Positions 56,844-64,000 of a stretch of DNA of 64,000 bases are shown here, one piece after another. This stretch comes from Hydrogenophaga sp. (lineage in GTDB: Bacteria; Pseudomonadota; Gammaproteobacteria; Burkholderiales; Burkholderiaceae_C). The stretch is taken from positions 1 to 64,000 of the forward strand of contig NZ_JAHCKK010000009.1 of the NCBI RefSeq assembly GCF_026125825.1, read 5' to 3'. The translations under genes and the position numbers were made by a program. The notes under the pieces were generated by a model that saw only the letters and a program-made list of their open reading frames with translations, ran no database searches and was not told the origin of the DNA. The first letter of the stretch is position 1; each line of letters begins with the position of its first letter.

Positions 56844-59339
56844 TCACCAGAGGACCTTGACGCCCACGCCGCCGCTGATGCCGCTGTCGGTGCGCGCGCC
56901 GCCGCCGTGCTCCCACAGCTGGCTGACTTCGCCGTACACGCTGGTGCGCGCGCTGAGCCGCCAGGTCAGGCCCGCGCTGAGTTCGCTGCCGCTGCCGCCT
57001 GTGCGGCTGACGATGTCGGTACCGCCCGCGCCGCCGACGAAGCGCGTGACGTCGGCGCTGTTGCTGCGTTTGTAGAGGTTCAGGCTGGCGTAGGGCCGCA
57101 GCGCGCCAGCGCCGGCGTTGAAGAGCCCGTTGACGCGCACACCCACGCGCGCGAGCCAGCTGCCATCGGTGTCCTGCTGCACGGTGGCGCCGCTCAGGCC
57201 GGTTTCTTTCAAGCTCAGGCGCTGGTAGGCCACTTGCACCGAAGGCTCGATCTGCCAGCGCGGCGAGAGGGCGATGCCCTGGCCGACTTCGACCGAGGCC
57301 ATGAGGCTGTCGCCCTTGCCCGCGCTGGCGTCGCCCTGCGCCGGTGTGGCGCTGTAGCGGTGGTCGCCGAACTGCAGCACGGCGTCCCAGCTCAAGCTGT
57401 CGCGCTGCCAGGTGGCGTAGCCGCCCAGGTACTGGCTGCGCAGGTCGTTGCGGCCGGAGGTGTAGTTCGCGGCGCCGCTTTCCTGGCCGCGCACGGCCAT
57501 GTCGCCTTCGAGCTGGCCCAGGTACAGGCCGGCGCGCCAGTGCCCCTCGGTCCAGAGGTCGGTGCCGGTCTGGAAGCCGTTGACGCGGCCGCTGCTCGTG
57601 GGGCTGACGGTGCCCTGTTGCGCGATGTCGCGGTCCACGCTGAACACCCGGCCCCAGGCCTCGCGCTCGCGCCCGGCGTTGTCGGTGCCCATGCGCGACT
57701 CGCCTCGGCGCTGCTGGCGGTTGCCGAGCATGGCGATGTCGAGCGCGCGGAACTGCTCGGGCACCACCGCGTACAGGGCCACCTCGGCGCGAAGGCCGTC
57801 GGAGCGCAGGTACCAGTTCTCGCCCGCGCCGCTGGCATCGGCCGCGTAGAGGCGGTATTGGTAGGCACCGCCGCTCACCACGCCGTTGGCCAGGCGGAAC
57901 GCGTCTTGGGTGGTCTGCGCGGTGGTGGTGGCGCCGCCGGTGGCGGTGATGACCTCGATGCCGTCGCCGGTGGTGGGCGCGCCCAGGCCCCCGTGGTTGG
58001 CGATGCCCACCAGCGTGGTGCCGGTGGCGCTGGCCCCCGCGCCGTCGAGCACCAGCCGGCCACTGGCCAGGCCGCCCGCGCCCGGGGCCGTGCCCACGCG
58101 CAAGGTGCCGTTGTTGCCCACGTAGGCCCCCGTGATGGTGAGGGTGCCGCCCGGCAGCGAGACGGTGCCGGCGTTGTTCAGCGTGGTCAGGGTCTGGTTG
58201 AAGTCGCCCGCGTCGAGCGTGCCCGAGGCACCGACGCTGTGCGCCGAGGCGGCGCTGAAGGCGTTGTTCACACCGGCGCGCAGCGTGCCGCCGGTGATCT
58301 GGGTGGCGCCGCTGTAGGTGCTGGCGCGCGTGAGCGTGGTGGTGCCGCTGCCCACGTGGTTGACGCTGATGCTGCCGGTGATGGCGGGCGTGAAGCTGTG
58401 CGCTGCTGCGTTGTGGTTGAAGTTGAGCACCGCCGTGCCCGCGCCGCCGTTGACCGCCGAGGCGATCACGCTGCCCGGCGCCGATGCCGCCTGGCCGGCA
58501 GCGCCGCCGATGTTCAGCACGGCGGAGCCGCCGGCGTTCGCGGCCAGGTTCACCGCGGAAGCACCGCCATTGGCCGACACCACCGCTGCGTTGGAGACGG
58601 TCAGCGTGGCCGAGCCGGACGCACCGAGGTTGATGGCGCCGGTGTTGGTCACCAGGCGGGAGCCGGTGCCCGTGACGACGCCGGTGAATCCGCCGGGCAT
58701 GGAGCCCAGGTGCATCACCGCGCCCGACACCGTGCCGCCGTCGGACACCTCCAGGGTGCCGCGCTGATGGATGTACAGGACGCTGGAGCTCAGGGTGGAG
58801 CCGGCGCCGCGCACGAGCACATCGGCCACCCCGCCGTTGGAGACGGTCGCCGAGGTCCCGCCGAAGCGCGTGCCGGTGGGGCCCGTGGAGGCGAGGACGC
58901 CGCCGTCGAGCACGCTGATGCGGGTCTGTCCCGCAAGACCCTGCACCGACGCGACCCGCACCTCGGCGCCCGCGCCTTGCACGGTCAGTGCGCCGGTGGT
59001 GCCCGCCGTGTTGCCGACCTGCAGGTTGCCCAGGGTGCCGAAGGTCGCCCCGGCCTGGAGTGTCAGCCCGGCCCCGGCGGCAGACTCCACCGTGAGGGTG
59101 CCGCCGCTGGGGGCGAGCGCCACGTTGCCGCGAATCGGCGGCAGCGGCGCCGTGACCGTGAAGGAGCCGATCAGGCTGATCGTGGAACTCGGGTCGGGGC
59201 TCGCGTTGGCCTGGTTGATCGCCGCGATGAGTTCCGCTTCGTTCGATGCCGTGAAATTGGCCGCCTGCGACACGCCGCCGGCCGCCAGGCCAGCCAGGGC
59301 CAGCGCCGCATTTCCTACCGCTCTGTGACTGCGATTCAT
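56844..59339 (-). CDS. Autotransporter outer-membrane protein (type Va)
   Basis: An 831-residue autotransporter. Signal peptide MNRSHRAVGNAALALAGLAAGG..SQAA; a Gly/Ala/Thr/Val-rich beta-helix passenger of about 540 residues, with the passenger-repeat motif TLTRASTYSGATQITGGTLRAG near residue 340; then a C-terminal barrel of about 270 residues starting around WGRVFSVDRDIAQQGT and ending in VGVKVLW with terminal aromatic residue. AGAGGA precedes ATG 59339. No catalytic motif is seen in the passenger, so adhesion or surface display is likely. Confidence 0.93.
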   Translation of the reverse strand: MNRSHRAVGNAALALAGLAAGGVSQAANFTASNEAELIAAINQANASPDPSSTISLIGSFTVTAPLPPIRGNVALAPSGGTLTVESAAGAGLTLQAGATFGTLGNLQVGNTAGTTGALTVQGAGAEVRVASVQGLAGQTRISVLDGGVLASTGPTGTRFGGTSATVSNGGVADVLVRGAGSTLSSSVLYIHQRGTLEVSDGGTVSGAVMHLGSMPGGFTGVVTGTGSRLVTNTGAINLGASGSATLTVSNAAVVSANGGASAVNLAANAGGSAVLNIGGAAGQAASAPGSVIASAVNGGAGTAVLNFNHNAAAHSFTPAITGSISVNHVGSGTTTLTRASTYSGATQITGGTLRAGVNNAFSAASAHSVGASGTLDAGDFNQTLTTLNNAGTVSLPGGTLTITGAYVGNNGTLRVGTAPGAGGLASGRLVLDGAGASATGTTLVGIANHGGLGAPTTGDGIEVITATGGATTTAQTTQDAFRLANGVVSGGAYQYRLYAADASGAGENWYLRSDGLRAEVALYAVVPEQFRALDIAMLGNRQQRRGESRMGTDNAGREREAWGRVFSVDRDIAQQGTVSPTSSGRVNGFQTGTDLWTEGHWRAGLYLGQLEGDMAVRGQESGAANYTSGRNDLRSQYLGGYATWQRDSLSWDAVLQFGDHRYSATPAQGDASAGKGDSLMASVEVGQGIALSPRWQIEPSVQVAYQRLSLKETGLSGATVQQDTDGSWLARVGVRVNGLFNAGAGALRPYASLNLYKRSNSADVTRFVGGAGGTDIVSRTGGSGSELSAGLTWRLSARTSVYGEVSQLWEHGGGARTDSGISGGVGVKVLW

Positions 59340-59449
59340 GTGTCCTCTCACTATGAAAACAATAGCTTTACAAGGAGCATGAATGCCGCACGCCCCGCGA
59401 GGCGCGGAAGTCTAGGGGGCGTCGAAATGGCGTCCGGGGCCGGGGATGG

Positions 59450-60448
59450 TCAACGGATCGATCGGCGGTATGAACGGCTTTCGCCGCCCGCCCTGCCGTG
59501 GCGGAAGGTCCGCCGGTACGCGGAGGGTGAGGTGAGCAACTGTTTGGCAAAGTGCTGCCGCAACGACAGCGAGGTGCCAAAGCCCGCTTCGGCCGCGACC
59601 TGCTCGATGGACATGTCCGAGGTTTCCAGCAGCTGCTGCGCGCGGCCGATGCGCTCTGCCGAGAGCCACTGGTTCACGGTCATGCCCGTGGCTTCGCGAA
59701 ACCGGCGGGTGAAGGTGCGCCGGCTCATGCGCGCCACGTCCGCCATGGCGTCGAGCGACAGCGGCTGCGACAGATGCGCCCGCGCCCACTCCAGCACACC
59801 GGGCAGGCGGGTCTCGCTCGGCAAGGCGGGCACGGGCTGTTCGATGTATTGCGCCTGGCCGCCCTGGCGGTGCGGCGGGGTCACCAGCAGGCGGGCCACG
59901 CGGTTGGCGACGTCGGCCCCGTGGCGCAGCCGCAGGATGTGCAGACAACAGTCGATGGCCGCGACGGTCCCGGCCGAGGTCATGACCTGGTCGTCGCCGA
60001 CATACAGCACGTCCGGCAGAAAGTGCGTCTTCGGGAATCGCCTGGCAAAGAGTTCGCGGCAGGCCCAGTGCGTGGTCGCCGACCTGCCGTCGAGCAGGCC
60101 GGCATCGCCCAGCACGAAAGCACCGAGGCACAGGCCGATGACCTGAGCGCCGCGCGCGTGGGCCTGGCGCAGGGCGTCTGTCAGCGCCAGCGGCGCGATC
60201 CGCTCGGGGTGGTTCCAGGCCGGCACGACCACGATGTCGGCGCCCACCATCGCGTCCAGCCCGCGCGGCACGTCCACCGCCATGCCCTGGTCGCACCGCA
60301 CGCGGCCAGGCCGGGTGGCGCAGTAGCCCACCTCGTACGGCGGCAGACCGGTGGGCGGTGGCTGCACGCCAAACACGATGCCGGGCACCGACAGATGGAA
60401 CAGGCTCACGCCATCGATGGCCAGGACGGCGACGCGCACAGGTTGCAT
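59450..60448 (-). CDS. GlxA-family AraC-type transcriptional regulator
   Basis: About 332 residues: an N-terminal DJ-1/PfpI-like domain (VRVAVLAIDGVSLFHLSVPGIVFG, GAQVIGLCLGAFVLGDAGLLDGR with the nucleophile-elbow Cys) and a C-terminal AraC HTH pair (LSLDAMADVARMSRRTFTRRFREATGMTVNQWL and IEQVAAEAGFGTSLSLRQHFAK). FtrA/GlxA-type architecture. ATG 60472 is an alternative start 8 codons earlier. Divergent from the cysteine hydrolase gene, its probable target. Confidence 0.92.
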   Translation of the reverse strand: MQPVRVAVLAIDGVSLFHLSVPGIVFGVQPPPTGLPPYEVGYCATRPGRVRCDQGMAVDVPRGLDAMVGADIVVVPAWNHPERIAPLALTDALRQAHARGAQVIGLCLGAFVLGDAGLLDGRSATTHWACRELFARRFPKTHFLPDVLYVGDDQVMTSAGTVAAIDCCLHILRLRHGADVANRVARLLVTPPHRQGGQAQYIEQPVPALPSETRLPGVLEWARAHLSQPLSLDAMADVARMSRRTFTRRFREATGMTVNQWLSAERIGRAQQLLETSDMSIEQVAAEAGFGTSLSLRQHFAKQLLTSPSAYRRTFRHGRAGGESRSYRRSIR

Positions 60449-60599
60449 CCGCGCATTCTGGCCCAATTCCATCGATAACTGTCATTCAGGCCAATGGCGC
60501 GATGGGGGGCGCTTGCCCAGAATGCGGTTCTCGCGGCCCGACACCCCGATGGCGGCCCGCTCCCCTCCAACCGACCGAACCCTGAAAGCACCCCCCACC

Positions 60600-61145
60600 A
60601 TGAGCCAGCGCGCGACCCTCGTCGTTGATCTGCAGAACGAATACCTCGCCAGCGGCAAGCTGCCGCTGGTCGGCCTGGATGCGGCCCTGGCCCAGGCCGC
60701 CCGTGTGATCGCGGCTGAGCGCGACCAAGGCGGGTTGCTCATCCACGTGCGCCATGAGGCGGCGCAGCCCGGCGCGCCGGTGTTCACGCCCGGCACCGAG
60801 GGCGTGCAGATCATCCCGGCCGTGGCGCCCCTGGGGGATGAGCCGGTGGTCGTCAAGCACTTCCCCAACGCTTTTCGCGGCACGCGGCTGCAGGCGCTGC
60901 TGCAGGCGCAGGGCGTCTCGGAGGTGGTGGTCATCGGCGCGATGAGCCACATGTGCATCGAGGCGACCAGCCGCGCCGCGGCCGACCTGGGCTACACCGT
61001 GACCGTGGCGCACGACGCCTGCGCCACGATGGACCTGGCATTCGACGGCACCACCGTGCCGGCCGCCCAGGTGCATGCGGCGTCCATGGCGGCGCTGGCC
61101 TTTGGCTACGCCACGGTCACGACCACGGAGCAGCTGCTCGCCTGA
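60600..61145 (+). CDS. Isochorismatase-family cysteine hydrolase
   Basis: A 181-residue hydrolase. Catalytic triad visible: Asp in TLVVDLQNEYL (residue about 10), Lys in VVVKHFPNAFRGT, Cys in VVIGAMSHMCIEATSRAAADLGY. Members hydrolyse nicotinamide, N-carbamoyl compounds or ureido acids. Divergently transcribed from the GlxA-type regulator across 151 bp, the usual arrangement for this enzyme and its regulator. Substrate unknown. Confidence 0.92.
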   Translation: MSQRATLVVDLQNEYLASGKLPLVGLDAALAQAARVIAAERDQGGLLIHVRHEAAQPGAPVFTPGTEGVQIIPAVAPLGDEPVVVKHFPNAFRGTRLQALLQAQGVSEVVVIGAMSHMCIEATSRAAADLGYTVTVAHDACATMDLAFDGTTVPAAQVHAASMAALAFGYATVTTTEQLLA

Positions 61146-61160
61146 GGGCTTCGCAGCGCG

Positions 61161-62087
61161 CTAGTTTCTTTGCGCGACGGGCCTGCTCGGCGGGCTGGGC
61201 CTGCGCGATGGCAGCGGCCTCTGCCCGAGCGCGCGGGTGCCGGCACCGTCAAAGCGGAAGAAGTCGGCGATGGCCTGCGCGCTGGTGTCGGTGGGATGGC
61301 CTTGCCCGTGCCCCCAGTAGTCGCCGTGCCCGGCCCCCGGGATGTGGTCGCGATCGACCTTGCCAGGGGTGAGCGGGATGTCGCCCGCATGACCGACGGC
61401 CGCCGGGAAGAAGCCCTCGTCGCCCCGGGCCAGGGTCTGGCCTGCGGGAAAGGCGGCGGCCAGGACGGTGTCGTTCGGCGAGAAGAGCACGCGCAACTGG
61501 TCGACGCCGGCCAGGGTGTGGAACAACGCACCGCCCGGACACAGCTTGAAGGTCGGCACGGCCGCCGCCATGAGGCAGACTTTGCCGACCTTGGGGCCGC
61601 CGTGGCGCGCGAGCTCGCTGATCACCTCCAGCGCCACCCGGCACCCGAGCGAGTGGGCCAGCAGGTGCACCGTCAGCAGGCCGGTGCGCGAGCGCAGGTA
61701 GTTCGCGATCTTGGGCGCCACGTCTTTGGCCACCGACACGGCGTCGGCGTAGAAGAGGAAATCGAGCTTGTCCACCAGGCCCGGCCAGCGCGCATCGCCC
61801 GGCCAGAACACATCGCCCAGCCGCTCCTCGACGAGTGCCTCCCAGAGCCCGCTGGCGATCAGGCCGGCCTGCCGCTTGCGCAGCCCCCTGTAGGCGCCCT
61901 CGGCTTCCCGCAGGTGGTTGTTGTAGCCATGGATGAGGACCAGGAGCTCGCGCTGGACAATGGGCTGGTTCCCCTTCCAGCCCTCGCGCGCGGCATCCAG
62001 CGGCGCGCCACCTTCGGGCGCTTGGCGCAGCTGGATCCGCAGCACCGGGTCGTAGCCCGGCACGGGCTGGGGATCGAACCTAGCCAC
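61161..62087 (-). CDS. Alpha/beta hydrolase (DUF900-like)
   Basis: A 308-residue protein with ELLVLIHGYNNHLREAEGAY near residue 50, the nucleophile elbow HLLAHSLGCRVALEV around residue 145, and a late His in IPGAGHGDYWGHG. This fits the DUF900/lipase-like alpha/beta hydrolases of unknown substrate. No signal peptide. The start overlaps the upstream membrane-protein gene by 8 bp, so the two are made together; a membrane-associated hydrolase pair is an inference. Confidence 0.82.
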   Translation of the reverse strand: MARFDPQPVPGYDPVLRIQLRQAPEGGAPLDAAREGWKGNQPIVQRELLVLIHGYNNHLREAEGAYRGLRKRQAGLIASGLWEALVEERLGDVFWPGDARWPGLVDKLDFLFYADAVSVAKDVAPKIANYLRSRTGLLTVHLLAHSLGCRVALEVISELARHGGPKVGKVCLMAAAVPTFKLCPGGALFHTLAGVDQLRVLFSPNDTVLAAAFPAGQTLARGDEGFFPAAVGHAGDIPLTPGKVDRDHIPGAGHGDYWGHGQGHPTDTSAQAIADFFRFDGAGTRALGQRPLPSRRPSPPSRPVAQRN

Positions 62088-62997
62088 CGGATTTCACCTT
62101 GGCCAGCGCGTCGACGAGGTCTTTGGCGATCGGCGCCAGGAGGCCCCCGGCCAGCGAGAACACCACCATGGTGGCGAGGCGAAACGGCGTGAGGTCCTGC
62201 GCGGCCACCCCCACCTGCACCGCCTGGATGAGCTGCGCCAGCAGCAGCAGGGCGGCACCGATGCCCCAGGCCCAGAGCTGGTTCCATTCCCGCCAGCGGT
62301 ACGACGTGATGGTCTGGAAGCTGTCGAGCTGGCGCCGCATCAGAAGGCGGATGCGCGCGTAGACCTCGGCGAGGTCCTGGCGCTGCACCTCCCCGTCCAT
62401 GCCCAGCGTCGACCCGGCGGCCATGGCCTCCAGCCAGCGCGAGACGTCGTCGCGCGCACAGCCTCGGGTGAGGAACTGGAACCAATGGCCGTAGCGCGTG
62501 GGGTTGTTGAGCGCCGCATCGGCCGCTTCCTGAATCTGGGCCATCATCTTCGCGAGCTCCAGCTCAAAAAGCGCGAAGCTCACGTTGCGGTGGAAGAGGC
62601 CTTGCTTGCCGAAGTCGAGCAGGCTGCGCTCATCGGGCCACACGCCCGTGGTGAGGTGCAGCAGCTCGGCGTAGGCCTTGGCGCTGTCGTAGGGGCCGGG
62701 GAGCACCTGCACGTCGGTGTGGGCCAGGGCGCGCGCGTTGGGGCTCACCGCGTAGTGCCCGCCGGGGCGAGGGGGAGCGCCCGGCTTGTCCTGCGCCGCC
62801 CAGTCGCCTGCCGCGCCTTCGCCGAGCCAGCGCACCAGGGCCCGGCGCTGGAACTTGGCCAGGGTGTCGAAGAGTTTCTTGTACGCCTCGATCAGCCCCA
62901 CGGTCAGCGCGCCCAGCGCGGCCAGGGTGATGGCGTATTTGAGGATGAAGTTGGCGATGGACTCGAAAGTCGCCTGCACCGCGAGAGGATCTGCCAT
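62080..62997 (-). CDS. Hypothetical membrane protein paired with the hydrolase
   Basis: A 305-residue protein of no recognised family. One hydrophobic helix near the N-terminus (FILKYAITLAALGALTVGLIEAY), a soluble middle of about 190 residues with helical pattern, and two helices near the C-terminus (LWAWGIGAALLLLAQLIQAV and LATMVVFSLAGGLLAPIAKDL). The strong AGGAGG site 8-9 bases before the ATG at 62997 suggests high expression. Forms a two-gene operon with the hydrolase. Confidence 0.75.
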   Translation of the reverse strand: MADPLAVQATFESIANFILKYAITLAALGALTVGLIEAYKKLFDTLAKFQRRALVRWLGEGAAGDWAAQDKPGAPPRPGGHYAVSPNARALAHTDVQVLPGPYDSAKAYAELLHLTTGVWPDERSLLDFGKQGLFHRNVSFALFELELAKMMAQIQEAADAALNNPTRYGHWFQFLTRGCARDDVSRWLEAMAAGSTLGMDGEVQRQDLAEVYARIRLLMRRQLDSFQTITSYRWREWNQLWAWGIGAALLLLAQLIQAVQVGVAAQDLTPFRLATMVVFSLAGGLLAPIAKDLVDALAKVKSGG

Positions 62998-63197
62998 GGT
63001 GTGCCCTCCTGAAGAGCTGTTCCAGGTGCCATGGCTTGGGTTGAGGCGCAAGGCGATGCCTCCGGGCCGGTGAGCCAGCCTCGTCCGGGTGTCGATGCTG
63101 CTGGGCTTGTACACCCATTCAGGGCCGGCCGCATCCCCTGTTTGGGGGAAGGTGTCGCGGGGCCGGACGCGGCCCGGCGAGCGGCGGCGGCGCGCCC

Positions 63198-64000
63198 TTA
63201 CCGCTGGCCCAGCGCGTGCATCACCGCCCGCCAGGCAAACACCAGGGCCGGCCCCAGCGTCACGCCCGGGCCCGGGTAGCGCCCGCGCATGATGGACGCC
63301 ATGTCGGCCCCGCCCGCGTACAGCCCCTGGATCGGCTGGCCGTCGCCGCCGAGCACGCGCGCATTCGCATCGGTGCTCAGGCCCACGCTGGTGCCGGCGT
63401 CGCCCGGCCACACCGTCACCGCATAGAACGGCGCCGCCGCGATGGGGCCGACGCAGGGGTTGGGCGTGTGCTCGGGGTCGCCGTTGAAGCGGTTGAGTTC
63501 GCTGCTGCCTTTGCCAAAGTCCAGGTCCACCCCGGTGTGCGCAAAGCCGTTGTGGCGCGAGACGGTGACGCGCAGGCCCGCCGGGTCGATGCCGAGCTGG
63601 GCCGCGAGCGCGCCCAGCGTGGGCGCGCGGTGCAGGTACCCGGCGCGCAGATACGGCCCCAGCCGCCACGCGCCCGGGCGCACCAGGCCCAGGCCATAGC
63701 GGTGCAGGAAGCGGGCGTCGCAGATCAGGTGCGCGGGCACGGCGGGCCGGGGCGAGGCGTTGAGCATCGCGAGCACGAAGTCGTGGTACGAGTCGCCTTC
63801 GTTGACGAAGCGCCGCCCGCTGGCGTCCACCGCGATGAGGCCGGGCTTGGCGCGGTCCAGCGCGAAGTGCGGGAAGCGCTGCACCTCGCCGCTGGCCTGG
63901 CGCAGCACCGACACCGGCACCCAGAAGGCCGGTGTGCGGTGAGCGCTCTCGTCGATGGCCGCGCCCACGCTTTGCGCCAGGCGCAGCCCATCGCCGGTGT
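63198..64000 (-). CDS. FAD-binding dehydrogenase (fumarate reductase/KstD-like), C-terminal part
   Basis: The last about 266 residues of a flavoprotein; the N-terminus lies beyond the window. At the edge the frame reads DGLRLAQSVGAAIDES, a typical segment before the middle of FAD-binding_2 proteins (fumarate reductase, 3-ketosteroid-1-dehydrogenase and related oxidoreductases), then GLIAVDASGRRFVNEGDSYHDF, and near the end IQGLYAGGADMASIMRGRYPGPGVTLGPALVFAWRA, the FAD-contacting C-terminal motif. Substrate class cannot be named from this half. Confidence 0.88.
   Translation of the reverse strand, partial: TGDGLRLAQSVGAAIDESAHRTPAFWVPVSVLRQASGEVQRFPHFALDRAKPGLIAVDASGRRFVNEGDSYHDFVLAMLNASPRPAVPAHLICDARFLHRYGLGLVRPGAWRLGPYLRAGYLHRAPTLGALAAQLGIDPAGLRVTVSRHNGFAHTGVDLDFGKGSSELNRFNGDPEHTPNPCVGPIAAAPFYAVTVWPGDAGTSVGLSTDANARVLGGDGQPIQGLYAGGADMASIMRGRYPGPGVTLGPALVFAWRAVMHALGQR

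Noticed and set aside
56907-60146. A 1079-codon plus-strand open frame across the autotransporter and AraC genes
   Set aside because: Low-complexity Ala/Arg/Gly/Val sequence with no motif; the opposite strand holds a complete autotransporter with signal peptide and barrel.
1-64000. CRISPR arrays, rRNA, tRNA, insertion sequences
   Set aside because: No regularly spaced repeats, no tRNA- or rRNA-like stretch and no transposase-like protein were seen on either strand.

Overview
The window looks like a chromosomal stretch of an aerobic, metabolically versatile betaproteobacterium, most likely Burkholderiales of the Comamonadaceae type. The reasons are the very high GC content with strong GC3 bias, three-gene-family signatures typical of that group (several orphan Bug-type periplasmic receptors, repeated liv-type ABC operons, 16-stranded general porins of the Gram-negative porin family), and a caa3-type oxidase locus. 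No rRNA, tRNA, CRISPR array, transposase or integrase was recognised.

Layout. (1) 0.1-11.2 kb: a catabolic cassette. A minus-strand operon encodes a branched-chain-type ABC transporter (livJ, livH, a livM-livG fusion, livF) followed by a YtcJ-like amidohydrolase. Divergent to it are a flavin reductase, an acyl-CoA-dehydrogenase-type flavin monooxygenase and a Crp/Fnr-family regulator; then two SnoaL-like proteins and a LysR regulator. Four copies of one palindrome, GTATC-N4-GATAC, sit 60-80 bp before the start codons of the promoter-proximal genes and tie the cassette into a candidate regulon. (2) 11-13 kb: opine-dehydrogenase-like enzyme with a Bug receptor, then a TetR regulator. (3) 14-23.7 kb: an aromatic-type uptake and oxygenation locus: livJHMGF, Rieske oxygenase and porin in one terminated operon, and divergently the matching FMN/2Fe-2S reductase, an EamA exporter, a hemerythrin and a Cys-containing protein. 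Two related 18-bp palindromes lie in the shared divergent promoter. (4) 23.7-27.6 kb: TetR (with a perfect 30-bp palindrome ending on its start codon), cyclase-family hydrolase, Bug receptor and fumarylacetoacetase. (5) 27.6-31 kb: a deletion scar joining fragments of a Crp regulator and a histidine kinase, then an intact hybrid sensor kinase.

(6) 31.2-38.4 kb: an accessory island with visibly lower GC and different codon use. It carries a phage-like repressor module, a two-gene SIR2/helical-repeat operon that I read as a probable anti-phage NADase system (apparently a split form of a longer protein), and a convergent gene with a PD-(D/E)xK-like C-terminus. (7) 38.4-43 kb: NYN/LOTUS protein, a flavin halogenase-like oxidoreductase, a methyltransferase and a second porin. 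(8) 43-47.3 kb: a 4-nitrobenzoate-type cluster: LysR, Bug receptor, 4-hydroxylaminobenzoate lyase (pnbB-like), nitroreductase (pnbA-like), LysR. (9) 47.4-55.6 kb: PQQ-type sugar dehydrogenase and a caa3 cytochrome oxidase locus (CtaG-type assembly protein, cytochrome b561, two small cytochromes c, subunit II with fused cytochrome c, fused subunits I+III). (10) 55.7-64 kb: acidic low-complexity protein, ferredoxin, autotransporter, GlxA-type AraC regulator with divergent cysteine hydrolase, an alpha/beta hydrolase with a membrane protein, and the C-terminal part of a flavoprotein cut by the window edge.

Overall the region is a series of transport-plus-oxidation modules, each with its own local regulator, interrupted by one probable defence island. 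All functions are inferred from reading sequence motifs; no database search was possible.
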